Source of the DNA: Actinomycetota bacterium
GTDB taxonomy: Bacteria > Actinomycetota > Thermoleophilia > RBG-16-64-13
Length of the DNA: 57,780 nucleotides
Direction: 5' to 3'
NCBI GenBank assembly: GCA_018830645.1
Contig: JAHJSA010000004.1
Location: 1-57,780 of the forward strand
Below the pieces are notes generated by a model. That model had not been told where the DNA came from and made no database searches. It was given only the letters and a program-made list of their open reading frames with translations. The position numbers were made by a program, and so were the translations under genes. Positions 38,184 through 48,675 of the stretch are shown here, in pieces (the stretch's first letter is position 1; each line of letters begins with the position of its first letter).

Positions 38184-39987
38184 CGGACACGCCGACCTTG
38201 TGCTGTTGCGCCGCTTCGAGCCTCAGATCCGCTTCAATCGAGGAGAGTTGTTCTACCCCGTCGATGTGGACGTCTTCCTCATCCACACCGACCTGCTGCT
38301 CCACCGCAGGGGAGAAGACCCCACGGTGCTCATCCCCCGCCCACATGCCACGCAGGAAGCCATCGCCGGGTGCGACAAAGACATCTACGCCGGCGCCCTG
38401 CACCTGCGCCTGGTAGACCGTCCACTGAACACCCTACAACTGGTGCAGTTCCATGCGCGCTCCGACCTGCGCGAGTTCCGAAAGGGAGTGACCCGCCACG
38501 CCCGGGTTGGGTTGGTCGCGCGACTCCTCGACGTGGTCTTCCGTATCTCCCTGCTCGTACGCGGACGCGTGCCGGGGGGCACGGCGGCCGCGGCGGCGAT
38601 CACGTACGAGGCCATGCGCGAAACGGCTCCGTCGCCCGTGTACTACGGCCGGGTCGAGCGCACCCACGACTACACATCGCTCCAGTATTGGTTCTTCTAC
38701 GCGTATAACGACTACCGCAGCCACTTCCACGGCGCCAACGACCACGAGGGCGACTGGGAGATGGTAAGCGTGTTCCTGAGTCACAACGAAGGCGGGGCGC
38801 CGATACCAGAATGGGCCGCCTTCGCCGCCCACGACGGCAAAGGTGCAGACCTCCGCAGGCGCTGGGACGATCCAGAACTCCGCAAGGTGGGCGAGCACCC
38901 GATCGTCTATGCGGGCGCCGGCTCGCACGCCGCCCACTTCTCTCCGGGCGAGTACATCATCCGCGCGCGGATCCCACTGCTCGCCCGCCTAGAAAGGGCC
39001 ATCGCCACCGTCAAGTCCGTGTGGCGCACGGCCCTGCGACAGGGCGGAACCAGTAGGGCTGAACGTGATGGTCACCTCGACGTGGCATTCGTGGACTACG
39101 CCCGCGGTGATGGCCGCTGCATCGGCCCGGGGACCGAGATTCCCTGGGAAGCCCGACTTCTCGACGAGCAGCCGGCGCTGGTGCACTACCCGGGCCTGTG
39201 GGGACGATACCTCGACGACCCCATCAGGGGTGAGGATGCACCGGCAGGCCCACGTTTCAACCGCGACGGTTCCGTGCGCACCGCCTGGTACGACCCGGTC
39301 GGATGGTCGGAACTCACAGCCGAGCCGTCCACCTCGCGTGAGATCCCCGCCGCACAGGCCGAACTGACCAGGCTGAACGAAGAAGCCGCGGCCCTCGGGC
39401 CACGTATCGCCCGGGCCGAGGACGAAGCCACCCGACTCGGCGTGCGCGTGGCCGCCCTGCGCGACGGATCTCCGAGCAGCCGCCACCTGGATGAATGCGA
39501 GGGCCGACTCGCCGAGGCACGCGAGACTGTGAGCCGCCTCAGGCACTCACTCAGCGAGACGGAGTTGTTGGCCAGGAGTATCGGGACCCGCGTGGAGCGC
39601 CTGAAGCAGGGTGATCGCGGCGATCCACGCGCGCATCTACGCCGCCCCGATGTTCCTCAGCAACCCAGCCAACTACGGCTGCACCGGCTCGCCGAGACGT
39701 GGAGCGCGATCAGCGCGGGCCTTCTACTGCTTGTCATCGGCACGGTGACGATCGTCTACCACGCAGCCCTACTCCCGTTCTTGCTGCTCTTCGCCGCGTT
39801 CCTCTTCGTGGAATCGCTCTTCCACCGGCGGGTGGCGGCGCTCGTGCACGGCATCGTCATGACGCTTGCCCTGACGGCCCTCGCGGTACTGGCCTACGAG
39901 TTCTGGTGGCAGATAGCCGTAGCTCTGGCGCTCGGGTTGGGCGCGGCGATCACCTGGACCAACCTGCGCGAACTCACCCGGCGCTAG
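38170..39987 (+). CDS. Vps62-like domain protein with coiled coil and membrane C-terminus
   Basis: 605 residues; GGAGG lies 6 nt before the ATG. Residues ~1-335 carry a Vps62-type fold marked by SLQYWFFYAYNDYRSHF, NDHEGDWEMVSVFLS and VYAGAGSHAAHF. Vps62 was named from yeast and its molecular activity is not settled. Residues ~390-480 form a heptad-rich coiled coil. Three or four membrane helices end the protein (AISAGLLLLVIGTVTIVYHA onward). The upstream membrane-protein gene overlaps it. It may be an envelope-associated protein; substrate unknown. Confidence 0.68.
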   Translation: MNSSDGHADLVLLRRFEPQIRFNRGELFYPVDVDVFLIHTDLLLHRRGEDPTVLIPRPHATQEAIAGCDKDIYAGALHLRLVDRPLNTLQLVQFHARSDLREFRKGVTRHARVGLVARLLDVVFRISLLVRGRVPGGTAAAAAITYEAMRETAPSPVYYGRVERTHDYTSLQYWFFYAYNDYRSHFHGANDHEGDWEMVSVFLSHNEGGAPIPEWAAFAAHDGKGADLRRRWDDPELRKVGEHPIVYAGAGSHAAHFSPGEYIIRARIPLLARLERAIATVKSVWRTALRQGGTSRAERDGHLDVAFVDYARGDGRCIGPGTEIPWEARLLDEQPALVHYPGLWGRYLDDPIRGEDAPAGPRFNRDGSVRTAWYDPVGWSELTAEPSTSREIPAAQAELTRLNEEAAALGPRIARAEDEATRLGVRVAALRDGSPSSRHLDECEGRLAEARETVSRLRHSLSETELLARSIGTRVERLKQGDRGDPRAHLRRPDVPQQPSQLRLHRLAETWSAISAGLLLLVIGTVTIVYHAALLPFLLLFAAFLFVESLFHRRVAALVHGIVMTLALTALAVLAYEFWWQIAVALALGLGAAITWTNLRELTRR

Positions 39988-40024
39988 GGACGGCGGCGGC
40001 GCCCGCGGGACCACTCCGCCGGAT

Positions 40025-41326
40025 CTACCAGGCCAGCGCCGCCACCCGCTCGAAGATGACTCCCATGTTGCGGAGCGCGTGCGCGGGGTCGAAGCAGGCC
40101 TCGATGGCGGCCCGGTCGAGCTGGGCGGTCACTTCGGCGTCTTCGCCGAGCAGCTCCTTGAACGGCCGTTTCTCCTCCCACGCGCGCATGGCGTTGCGCT
40201 GCACCAGCAGGTAGGCGTCTTCACGCTGCAGCCCCGAACGCACCAGCTCCAAGAGCACCCGCTGACTGCAGATCAGGCCGAAACTGCGCTCCAGGTTGGC
40301 GGCCATCGTCTCCGGATACACGAGCAGGCGGTCCACCAGGTCGGTGGCCTTCTTCAACATGTAGTGGAGCAGGATGGTGCTGTCGGGCAGGATCACGCGC
40401 TCCACGCTGGAGTGGCTGATATCGCGCTCGTGCCAGAGCGCCACGTTCTCGAAGGCGGCCAGCATGTTGCCGCGGATCACGCGCGCCTGCCCGGTCAACC
40501 GCTCCGAGATGATGGGGTTGCGCTTGTGCGGCATCGCCGATGAGCCCTTCTGTCCGGGAGCGAAATACTCCTCGGCTTCCAGCACTTCCGTGCGCTGGTA
40601 GTGGCGCACCTGCACCGCGATCTTCTCGATGGTGGTCGCCAGGAGGGCCAACGCCGCCATGAACTCGGCGTGCCGATCGCGCTGTACCACCTGAGTGGAG
40701 ATGGGTGCGGCTCCGAGCCCGAGGCGCTCGGTCACGAACAGCTCCACGCGCGGATCGATGTTGGCGTACGTGCCCACGGCTCCCGAGATCTTCCCCACGG
40801 CCACCTGCGCGGTCGCCCGCTCCAGCCTCTCGAGACCCCGGTGCACCTCAAAGGCCCACAAGCCGAGCACCATGCCGAAGGTGATGGGCTCTGCGTGCAC
40901 CCCGTGGCTCCGGCCGATCATGACGGTGTCTCTGTGCTCGAGAGATCGGCGTTGCAGAACGCGGCCGAGCGCTCGGGTCTGTTCGGCGAGAAGCTCCCCC
41001 GAGCGCTTGAGTTGCAGGGCGAGTGCGGTGTCCAACATGTCCGACGAAGTCATCCCGAAGTGGATGTACTTGCTCGCCTCACCAACGTACTCCGCCACGT
41101 TCGTGAGGAAGGCGATCACGTCGTGCTGCGTCGTCTCTTCGATCTCGTTCACGCGCGCCACGTCGAAAGCGGCCCGCTCCTTGATCTCGGCCAGGGCTTC
41201 CGCAGGCACCTCCCCGAGTTCCGCCCAAGCCTCGCACACCGCTATCTCCACCTCCAGCCACGTGGCCATGCGGGCCTCGTCGGTCCAGAGGGCAGCCATC
41301 TCGGGGGTGGAGTAGCGCTCGATCAT
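40025..41326 (-). CDS. purB: adenylosuccinate lyase
   Basis: Cleaves SAICAR and adenylosuccinate, releasing fumarate. 433 residues from [14 protein letters not shown]; the stop of purE and this ATG share one base. Conserved TSSDMLDTALALQ, MIGRSHGVHAEP with the His, and the superfamily signature GSSAMPHKRNPI. Last gene of purA-purD-purE-purB. Confidence 0.97.
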   Translation of the reverse strand: MIERYSTPEMAALWTDEARMATWLEVEIAVCEAWAELGEVPAEALAEIKERAAFDVARVNEIEETTQHDVIAFLTNVAEYVGEASKYIHFGMTSSDMLDTALALQLKRSGELLAEQTRALGRVLQRRSLEHRDTVMIGRSHGVHAEPITFGMVLGLWAFEVHRGLERLERATAQVAVGKISGAVGTYANIDPRVELFVTERLGLGAAPISTQVVQRDRHAEFMAALALLATTIEKIAVQVRHYQRTEVLEAEEYFAPGQKGSSAMPHKRNPIISERLTGQARVIRGNMLAAFENVALWHERDISHSSVERVILPDSTILLHYMLKKATDLVDRLLVYPETMAANLERSFGLICSQRVLLELVRSGLQREDAYLLVQRNAMRAWEEKRPFKELLGEDAEVTAQLDRAAIEACFDPAHALRNMGVIFERVAALAW

Positions 41327-41829
41327 CAGTCCTCCGGATTCTCGATCACGGTTCCACCGGTCCCCACCCAACAGAGGCGCAGGATCTTGGAGGCCAGGAT
41401 CCCGGCGTTGCGGGCCCCGTTGATGGCCACACAGGCCACCGGGACTCCTGAGGGCATCTGTACGATCGACAGGAGTGAATCCATACCGCCGAGGTCGGAG
41501 GTGCGGATGGGGACCCCGATCACCGGCAGATCCGTGTAGGCCGCTACCATCCCAGGCAGAGCCGCCGCCTTACTGGCGCCCGCGATGATCACTTTGAGGC
41601 CGCGCATCTCAGCCGACACCGCGTACTCCCTCACGTCATCCGGGCTACGATGAGCCGAGATCACGTTCATCTCGTACGGGATTCCCCGCGCGGTCAGTTC
41701 GTCGGCCGCACCCTGCATCACTTCAGAGTCGGATGAGGAGCCCATCAGGATCCCCACCAGTGGAGCATCTATCTCTATTCCCTGCAGCATCGAATCGACA
41801 TCAGGCTCAGCTTGATACTTCCCGGCCAT
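41326..41829 (-). CDS. purE: N5-CAIR mutase / AIR carboxylase PurE
   Basis: 167 residues from [12 protein letters not shown]. The core shows [48 protein letters not shown] and [16 protein letters not shown]. No purK is in the window. Class I PurE needs PurK; class II uses CO2 directly. Motifs by eye do not settle the class. The long frame upstream to 42201 crosses purD and is rejected. Confidence 0.95.
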   Translation of the reverse strand: MAGKYQAEPDVDSMLQGIEIDAPLVGILMGSSSDSEVMQGAADELTARGIPYEMNVISAHRSPDDVREYAVSAEMRGLKVIIAGASKAAALPGMVAAYTDLPVIGVPIRTSDLGGMDSLLSIVQMPSGVPVACVAINGARNAGILASKILRLCWVGTGGTVIENPED

Positions 41830-41876
41830 CCTCCGTCCTTTCGTGCGGGACTCGACGGGAGCCCCAGATCCTTGGT

Positions 41877-43172
41877 TCAGCTGCGGATCTCCTCGGCCGT
41901 CTGCGCCCGATGACCGATATCCGTGCGGTTCTGTGCTCCGTCGAATGAGATGAGACCCACGCCCGAGTAGGCGCGCTTTCGAGCTTCGGCGAACGATGCG
42001 CCCACGGCGCTCACCGTGAGCACCCGGCCCCCCGCCGTGACCAACTCTCCCTCTTGGTTGCGGGCGGTGCCCGAGTGGAATACCTCGACCCCTTCGAGCG
42101 CAGAAGCGGCTTCGACGCCTTGGATCACGTCGCCGCTGGAACTCGACGCCGGGTATCCGCCCGACGCCATGACCACCCCCACACAGGGGCCCGGCATCCA
42201 CTCGGCCGCCGCCGGCAGCTCTTCACCGCGGGCGGCCGCCAGCAAGATCTCGAGAAGGTCAGAGCGCAATCGCGGAATCAGCACCTGGGTCTCAGGGTCT
42301 CCGAACCTGCAGTTGAACTCGAGTACCTTGGGACCTGACTGGGTGAGGATGACGCCGGCGTAGAGCACCCCCCTGAACGAAGTGCCTCGCCGAGTCAACT
42401 CCTCGATGGTACGGCGGATGGCAAGATCGGCTATCTCGTCGTAGAGGTGCGGGCGAACGCTGGGAACGGGTGAGTAGCAGCCCATCCCCCCGGTGTTGGG
42501 CCCCTTGTCGCCGTCGAAGATGCGCTTGTAGTCCTGGGCCGCCGCCAGCGGCAACACCCAATCATCGCTCACGATCGCCAGGAGGGAGAGCTCCTCGCCC
42601 ATGAGGTACTCCTCGAGAAGTACCGTGCGCCCGGCGTCCCCGAAGCGCCGATCGAGAAGGCACTCGCGTAGCGCGGCGTCGGCCTGGTCGATGGTCAGGG
42701 CTACCGTGACCCCCTTCCCGGCGGCCAAGCCGTCGGCCTTCACCACCACCGGAGCGCCGGACTCCTCGAGATACGCACGGGCTGATCTGTAGTCGGTGAA
42801 CGCGGCGGCTCCCGCGGTGGGGATGCCGGCGCACGCCATGACTTCCTTCGCGAACGCCTTCGAGCCCTCCAAGAGGGCGCCGTCACAGGAGGGGCCGAAG
42901 ACGGTCAGTCCCCGCCCCCGGAAGACGTCGGCGATGCCGGCCACGAGCGGAGCCTCAGGGCCCACCACCGTAAGGCCGATGTCCTCACGCTCCGCGAAGT
43001 CGGCCAGTCCCTTGAGGTCGTCGGCCTGGATGGGCACCAGGGTGGCGTCGCGGCCTATGCCCGCGTTCCCCGGAGCGCAGAATACCCGCCCTATGCCCGC
43101 GCTTCGCTTGACTCCAGAAACCAGCGCGTGTTCACGTCCGCCGCCGCCGACCACCAGCACATCAGTACGCAT
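41877..43172 (-). CDS. purD: phosphoribosylamine-glycine ligase
   Basis: GAR synthetase, an ATP-grasp enzyme joining PRA and glycine. 431 residues from [17 protein letters not shown]. Landmarks: [48 protein letters not shown] and [17 protein letters not shown]. It is separated from purE by 47 nt and from purA by 205 nt. Confidence 0.97.
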   Translation of the reverse strand: MRTDVLVVGGGGREHALVSGVKRSAGIGRVFCAPGNAGIGRDATLVPIQADDLKGLADFAEREDIGLTVVGPEAPLVAGIADVFRGRGLTVFGPSCDGALLEGSKAFAKEVMACAGIPTAGAAAFTDYRSARAYLEESGAPVVVKADGLAAGKGVTVALTIDQADAALRECLLDRRFGDAGRTVLLEEYLMGEELSLLAIVSDDWVLPLAAAQDYKRIFDGDKGPNTGGMGCYSPVPSVRPHLYDEIADLAIRRTIEELTRRGTSFRGVLYAGVILTQSGPKVLEFNCRFGDPETQVLIPRLRSDLLEILLAAARGEELPAAAEWMPGPCVGVVMASGGYPASSSSGDVIQGVEAASALEGVEVFHSGTARNQEGELVTAGGRVLTVSAVGASFAEARKRAYSGVGLISFDGAQNRTDIGHRAQTAEEIRS

Positions 43173-43377
43173 CGGTGCGTCCCCTCCCATCGCGGCGCCT
43201 CAGTCCGGCGCCACGGAGGCACCGGAGAAGGCCATCGGTTCCGCCCATTCTACTAACCAGGAGCGGCGCAGTCGACACCGTGCGGGCGATCCCGCGCGGG
43301 CCGGCGCGATCAAGCCCGACTCGGGCGGTCGAGCGCACCCCGACGCGATCCAGCGCGACTCGGCGCGACCACACGGC

Positions 43378-44673
<1,296 letters not shown>

Positions 44674-44742
44674 TCACGGATGAGTGCGGCCCGGAGACCC
44701 CCGCCGCACGAGCCTATGAGTTTACACCAGCGCGCGAGCGCA

Positions 44743-46143
44743 TCACCGCGAGCGCATCACCGCACGAGCGGCCACCAACCCGGAGGCCGAAGCCTGCACA
44801 AGCCCTCGTGTGACCCCCGCTCCGTCCCCGATCGCGTACAGACCTTCAACCGGTGTCTGCAGCCCGTCGTCCAACGCCATACGCGACGAGTAGAACTTCA
44901 CCTCGACCCCGTAGAGCAGAGTGTCGCGGCCTCCGACTCCCGGCAACAGAAGATCCATCGCCTCGAGCATCTCAAGGATGTCACGGAGGTGCCGATACGG
45001 CAACGCGAAACTCAAGTCACCCGGCGTGACGCCTCCAAGGGTAGGCTCCACCACCCCCCGGGCCAGCCTCTCCGGAGTCGTGCGGCGTCCGTCCTGGAGA
45101 TCACCCAACCGCTGCACGATGATGTCCTCGCCCAAGAGGTTGGCGAGTCGGGCGATCGACCTCCCGTAGGTGAGAGGCTCCTTGAACGGCTGGGTGAACC
45201 GCGTCGAGACCAGCAGAGCGAAGTTGGTGTAGGGGGTGCTGTGCCCCTTGTCTGCATAGCTGTGGCCATTGACGGTGACCAGGTCGCCGTAGCTCTCCTT
45301 GCTGACGAAGCCGTGCGGGTTCATGCAGAACGTGCGCACGGGGTCGTCGAACGTGCGACTGGTGTACAGGAGCTTCGGCTCGTAGAGGTCGTCGGTGATG
45401 GCGTCGGTGACGGTCGCCGACGTCTCCACGCGCACCCCGATGTCCACCGCGTTGCTCGTGACGGGAAGCCCCAACCGCGTCGCCTGGTCAAGAAGCCAGG
45501 CGGCCCCCTCACGCCCTGGAGCGACGATCAGGGCATCGCACTCGAACTCCTGTCCGGCTTCCGTGATCACGCCGGTGACGCGCTTCCCGCCCGCCCCATC
45601 GTCTTGAGTCAGAAGCCTTTCCACGGGGGTGTCGGTGAGCACGTCCACGCGACCGTCGAGTGCGCGTCGCAGCCCGGCCATGATGTCCACGCAGCGTTCC
45701 GTCCCCATGTGACGGATGGGCGAGGAGACCAGGCGCAGCCCCGCCTTCCTGGCCCGTCCGCGCCAGAGTTCCACCACCTCGTCATCGTCGCCGTGAATCA
45801 CGTCGGAGGCGCCGAACTCCCGATACACACGGTCGACGTCGTCGATGAGACGGGGAAGATCGCCGGGCGCCAGATAGTCACCCAGCCACCCTCCCACCTC
45901 GGGGCTGAGCGTGAGCTTACCGTCGGAGAACGCGCCGGCCCCACCCCATCCGCACGTGATGGCACAGGGGTCACAGTGAGCGCACCGGGCACCTTCGCGA
46001 GCCGGGCAATTGCGCTCCGCCACGTCGCATCCCTTTTCCACGAGCAGCACCCGCGCCTGGGAATGCCGGGCGAGTTCCAGCGCGGCGAAGATACCCGCTG
46101 GGCCGGCTCCAACGACGATCACATCGAAACGATCAGCTTCCAC
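44743..46143 (-). CDS. FAD-dependent oxidoreductase with N-terminal cysteine cluster
   Basis: 466 residues. The FAD-binding motif VIVVGAGPAGIFAALELA opens the protein. A cysteine-rich stretch follows at ~45-65 (NCPAREGARCAHCDPCAIT, then CGWGGAGAFSDGKL). Near the C-terminus LYAIGDGAGVTRGLVQAS closes the FAD site. It belongs to the large uncharacterised FAD dehydrogenase family whose members share this CxxCxxC patch next to WGGAGAFSDGKL. Its start overlaps pabC by 11 nt. Substrate unknown. Confidence 0.82.
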   Translation of the reverse strand: MEADRFDVIVVGAGPAGIFAALELARHSQARVLLVEKGCDVAERNCPAREGARCAHCDPCAITCGWGGAGAFSDGKLTLSPEVGGWLGDYLAPGDLPRLIDDVDRVYREFGASDVIHGDDDEVVELWRGRARKAGLRLVSSPIRHMGTERCVDIMAGLRRALDGRVDVLTDTPVERLLTQDDGAGGKRVTGVITEAGQEFECDALIVAPGREGAAWLLDQATRLGLPVTSNAVDIGVRVETSATVTDAITDDLYEPKLLYTSRTFDDPVRTFCMNPHGFVSKESYGDLVTVNGHSYADKGHSTPYTNFALLVSTRFTQPFKEPLTYGRSIARLANLLGEDIIVQRLGDLQDGRRTTPERLARGVVEPTLGGVTPGDLSFALPYRHLRDILEMLEAMDLLLPGVGGRDTLLYGVEVKFYSSRMALDDGLQTPVEGLYAIGDGAGVTRGLVQASASGLVAARAVMRSR

Positions 46144-47044
46144 CGGACCTCCAACGAGCCGCTTCCGCAGCCTCGCGCGCCAGAAGGCGCTCTCTCAATC
46201 GCGTCGCTACGTCCGCCGAATCCCGTAATGGCGTACCATCCAGGCTCGAGCACGCGCACACGCCGAGGAGGCTGCCCGTGAGTAGGAGCCCGCTCTCGAG
46301 AGCCTCGCCCATCGGCACGGGCCGCACGCTCACCGGAATGCCCAGGGCCGACGCTTCCTCGAGTACCACGGCCAGAGTGACCCCGGGCAGCCGCCGTTCG
46401 TCGGGCGGGCAGGCGATGCCTCTGCCATCCCACGCCAGGACGTTGCTGAACGAGCCCTCCAGCACGGCGTCGGAACCCTCGTCCACCAGGACACACTCGA
46501 AGGCATCGGCCGCCTCGGCCTGGGCCTTCGCCACGACACTGGCGAGGTAGTTGCCCGATTTCAAACCCGGCAGGGGCCGCGGAGAACCGCGCGAGCTCAC
46601 CAACCTGACGCCCGTCTCGTACACCGCCGCGGAGAGCGGCGGAGTCTCGCTGACGCCGGCGATCATGCGCGGCCGCCGGCCCTCTCGAGGCGCGGTGATG
46701 CCGCGCCCACCGCCGGGTTGCACGCCGCCGGTGACCTGCACCCGCAGGACTCCGTGGCTCACGGGCCGCGCCGCCAACAGCGCCCGCACACCGCGCTCGA
46801 CCTCCTGGACGTCGAGCGGTATGCCGAGCTCCACACAGCCCGCAAGAAGCCTGTCGCAGTGCCGGGACCAGAGGCATGGAGCCCCTTCGAACACCTTCAA
46901 CGTCTCGAAGAGGCTCTCGCCGTACATGACCCCGCGGTCGAAGGCCGAGATGACGGCCTGGGCACGCGCCACGAGCTGCCCGTCGAGCAGGACCACGTCC
47001 ACATCCGTGCCACTCTCCGTAGCCTCACCAACGCGCTCGGTCAC
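46133..47044 (-). CDS. pabC: aminodeoxychorismate lyase (class IV aminotransferase)
   Basis: PLP enzyme that would convert 4-amino-4-deoxychorismate to p-aminobenzoate for folate. 303 residues; fold-type IV features FDRGVMYGESLFETLKVF, GLKSGNYLASVVAKAQA (PLP lysine region) and FECVLVDEGSDAVLEGSFSN. GTG start overlaps the pabB-like stop by 4 nt. A branched-chain or D-amino-acid aminotransferase is possible by fold, but the neighbour favours PabC. Confidence 0.85.
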   Translation of the reverse strand: MTERVGEATESGTDVDVVLLDGQLVARAQAVISAFDRGVMYGESLFETLKVFEGAPCLWSRHCDRLLAGCVELGIPLDVQEVERGVRALLAARPVSHGVLRVQVTGGVQPGGGRGITAPREGRRPRMIAGVSETPPLSAAVYETGVRLVSSRGSPRPLPGLKSGNYLASVVAKAQAEAADAFECVLVDEGSDAVLEGSFSNVLAWDGRGIACPPDERRLPGVTLAVVLEEASALGIPVSVRPVPMGEALESGLLLTGSLLGVCACSSLDGTPLRDSADVATRLRERLLAREAAEAARWRSGGS

Positions 47045-48675
47045 GACGATGGCTCCGCGGGGCTGACCCGGCCCGACCCCGCCGCGCCGATCTCCGCCGC
47101 GCCAATCTCCGCCACGCTCATCTCTTCGGCGCCGATCTCCGCGGCGCCGGCCGACTCCGCACCGCTCTCAGCCGCGCCCTGCTCCGTCAGGCGCCGCGCC
47201 TGGAGCGCCGCCCGCACCATCGCCTCGGCCTTGCTCAGAGTCTCGAGGTATTCCCGAGGGGGCACGGAGTCGGCGACGATGCCGCCGCCGGCCTGCGCGT
47301 ACAGCGCGTCGCCCACACGCACCAGCGTGCGGATCACGATGTTGGTGTCCATGTTCCCGCCGTAGCCGAGGAAGCCGAACGATCCGGTGTAGGGGCCGCG
47401 CCTCACCGTCTCCAACTCGTCGATGATCTCCATGCAGCGCACCTTGGGGCACCCGGTGATCGTCCCCCCGGGGAACATGGCCCGCAGCAGATCCACGGCG
47501 TCGGTGCCCTCGCGGAGAGTGCCCGTCACGTTGCTCACGATATGGATCACGTGGCTGTAGCGCTCGGTCACCATCAGCTCATCCACATGCACCGTGCCGT
47601 ACTCACAGACCCGGCCCAGGTCGTTCCGCTCGAGGTCGACGAGCATGATGTGCTCGGCGCGCTCCTTCGGATCGAGATGGAGGTTGTCGGCGAGCAGCCC
47701 GTCTTCGTCGAAGTCGCGCCCCCGTCGACGCGTGCCGGCGATCGGGCGGGCATCGGCAACGCGGCCCCGCAGGCGCACCAGACGTTCCGGCGAGCTCGAG
47801 TGCAGCTCGTAGCCGGAGAGACGCAGGTAGCCGGCGAAGGGTGAGGGGTTCACGGTGCGGAGCACCCGGTACAGCAGCGCCGACTCGCCCTGATACTCGA
47901 GGTGCAGCCGCTGCGAAAGGTTGGCCTGGAACAGATCGCCGGCCCACACGTACTCCCGCGTGCGGGCCACTACCTCTTCGTACTCGGCCCGCGTCACGTT
48001 GGAGCCGGTCTTCAGGCTCTCCTCTCGACTGTGACCTTCTACCGACAGATCGAGTTCCACACGCGGCGCCCGGGCCGCGAGCGAGAGAGTCTCGGCGATG
48101 TCGTCCAACGCCGCGGGGGAATCCCCCACTGCGACCACCCTATCGTGCTCGTGATCGAAACACACCAGCCGAGAGGGGAAGATCAGATCGACATCGGGGA
48201 TACGCAGGTCGTCCACGGTGCTATCGGGCAGAACCTCGATATAGCGGCCCGCGTCGTAGGTGAAGAGTCCGTACGCGCCCACCCACTCGAGGTCGTCGAC
48301 CGCCGGGCCGACCCAGCGGACCGCCCGCGCGTGCTCGGCGAGCATGGCGCGGAGCAGCGGGAACGGGTCGCCGGACGATTCAACGCGGGTCCACGCTCCT
48401 CCACCGTCGCGGCGGGACACCACGACGCGCCCGTCCTTGGCCCAGAGATGAGTCCGCGGAGCCCACGCGACCAACGAGCGGCGCGCCAGACGAGGGTTGC
48501 CTCCTGCGCTGTCCAGAAGGACGGCGAGCCGGTCGGGGTCTTCGGGGGGCGCCCCCGCCCCGGGCAACCCTCCGCCACGCGGGAGGATGCCCAGACGCTC
48601 GAGCAACTCCACGGGACGATAGGCGTACGGGCCGAGAGAACTCGCGTAGACCCCCCCGTCCCGTGCGTCGATCAC
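47041..48675 (-). CDS. pabB: chorismate-utilising synthase, PabB-like (component I)
   Basis: 544 residues from GTG at 48675, overlapping the dnaB stop as GTGA; the frame opening at 49305 lies inside dnaB. The C-terminal chorismate-binding domain has SSSPERLVRLRG, PIAGTRRRGRDFDEDG, HIMLVDLERNDLGRVC and MFPGGTITGCPK. The PIAGT motif, rather than PIKGT, is the anthranilate-synthase-type version, so TrpE cannot be excluded; the pabC neighbour supports PabB. The last ~40 residues are an Ala/Glu/Ile/Gly repeat tail of unknown use. Confidence 0.85.
   Translation of the reverse strand: MIDARDGGVYASSLGPYAYRPVELLERLGILPRGGGLPGAGAPPEDPDRLAVLLDSAGGNPRLARRSLVAWAPRTHLWAKDGRVVVSRRDGGGAWTRVESSGDPFPLLRAMLAEHARAVRWVGPAVDDLEWVGAYGLFTYDAGRYIEVLPDSTVDDLRIPDVDLIFPSRLVCFDHEHDRVVAVGDSPAALDDIAETLSLAARAPRVELDLSVEGHSREESLKTGSNVTRAEYEEVVARTREYVWAGDLFQANLSQRLHLEYQGESALLYRVLRTVNPSPFAGYLRLSGYELHSSSPERLVRLRGRVADARPIAGTRRRGRDFDEDGLLADNLHLDPKERAEHIMLVDLERNDLGRVCEYGTVHVDELMVTERYSHVIHIVSNVTGTLREGTDAVDLLRAMFPGGTITGCPKVRCMEIIDELETVRRGPYTGSFGFLGYGGNMDTNIVIRTLVRVGDALYAQAGGGIVADSVPPREYLETLSKAEAMVRAALQARRLTEQGAAESGAESAGAAEIGAEEMSVAEIGAAEIGAAGSGRVSPAEPSS
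47075..47165 (-). repeat. imperfect ~15-bp repeats encoding the pabB C-terminal tail
   Basis: Repeated GCCGCGCCGATCTCC-like units encode AEIGAAEIGA-type peptide. The pattern suggests slippage-driven extension after the conserved end of the enzyme. Confidence 0.6.
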
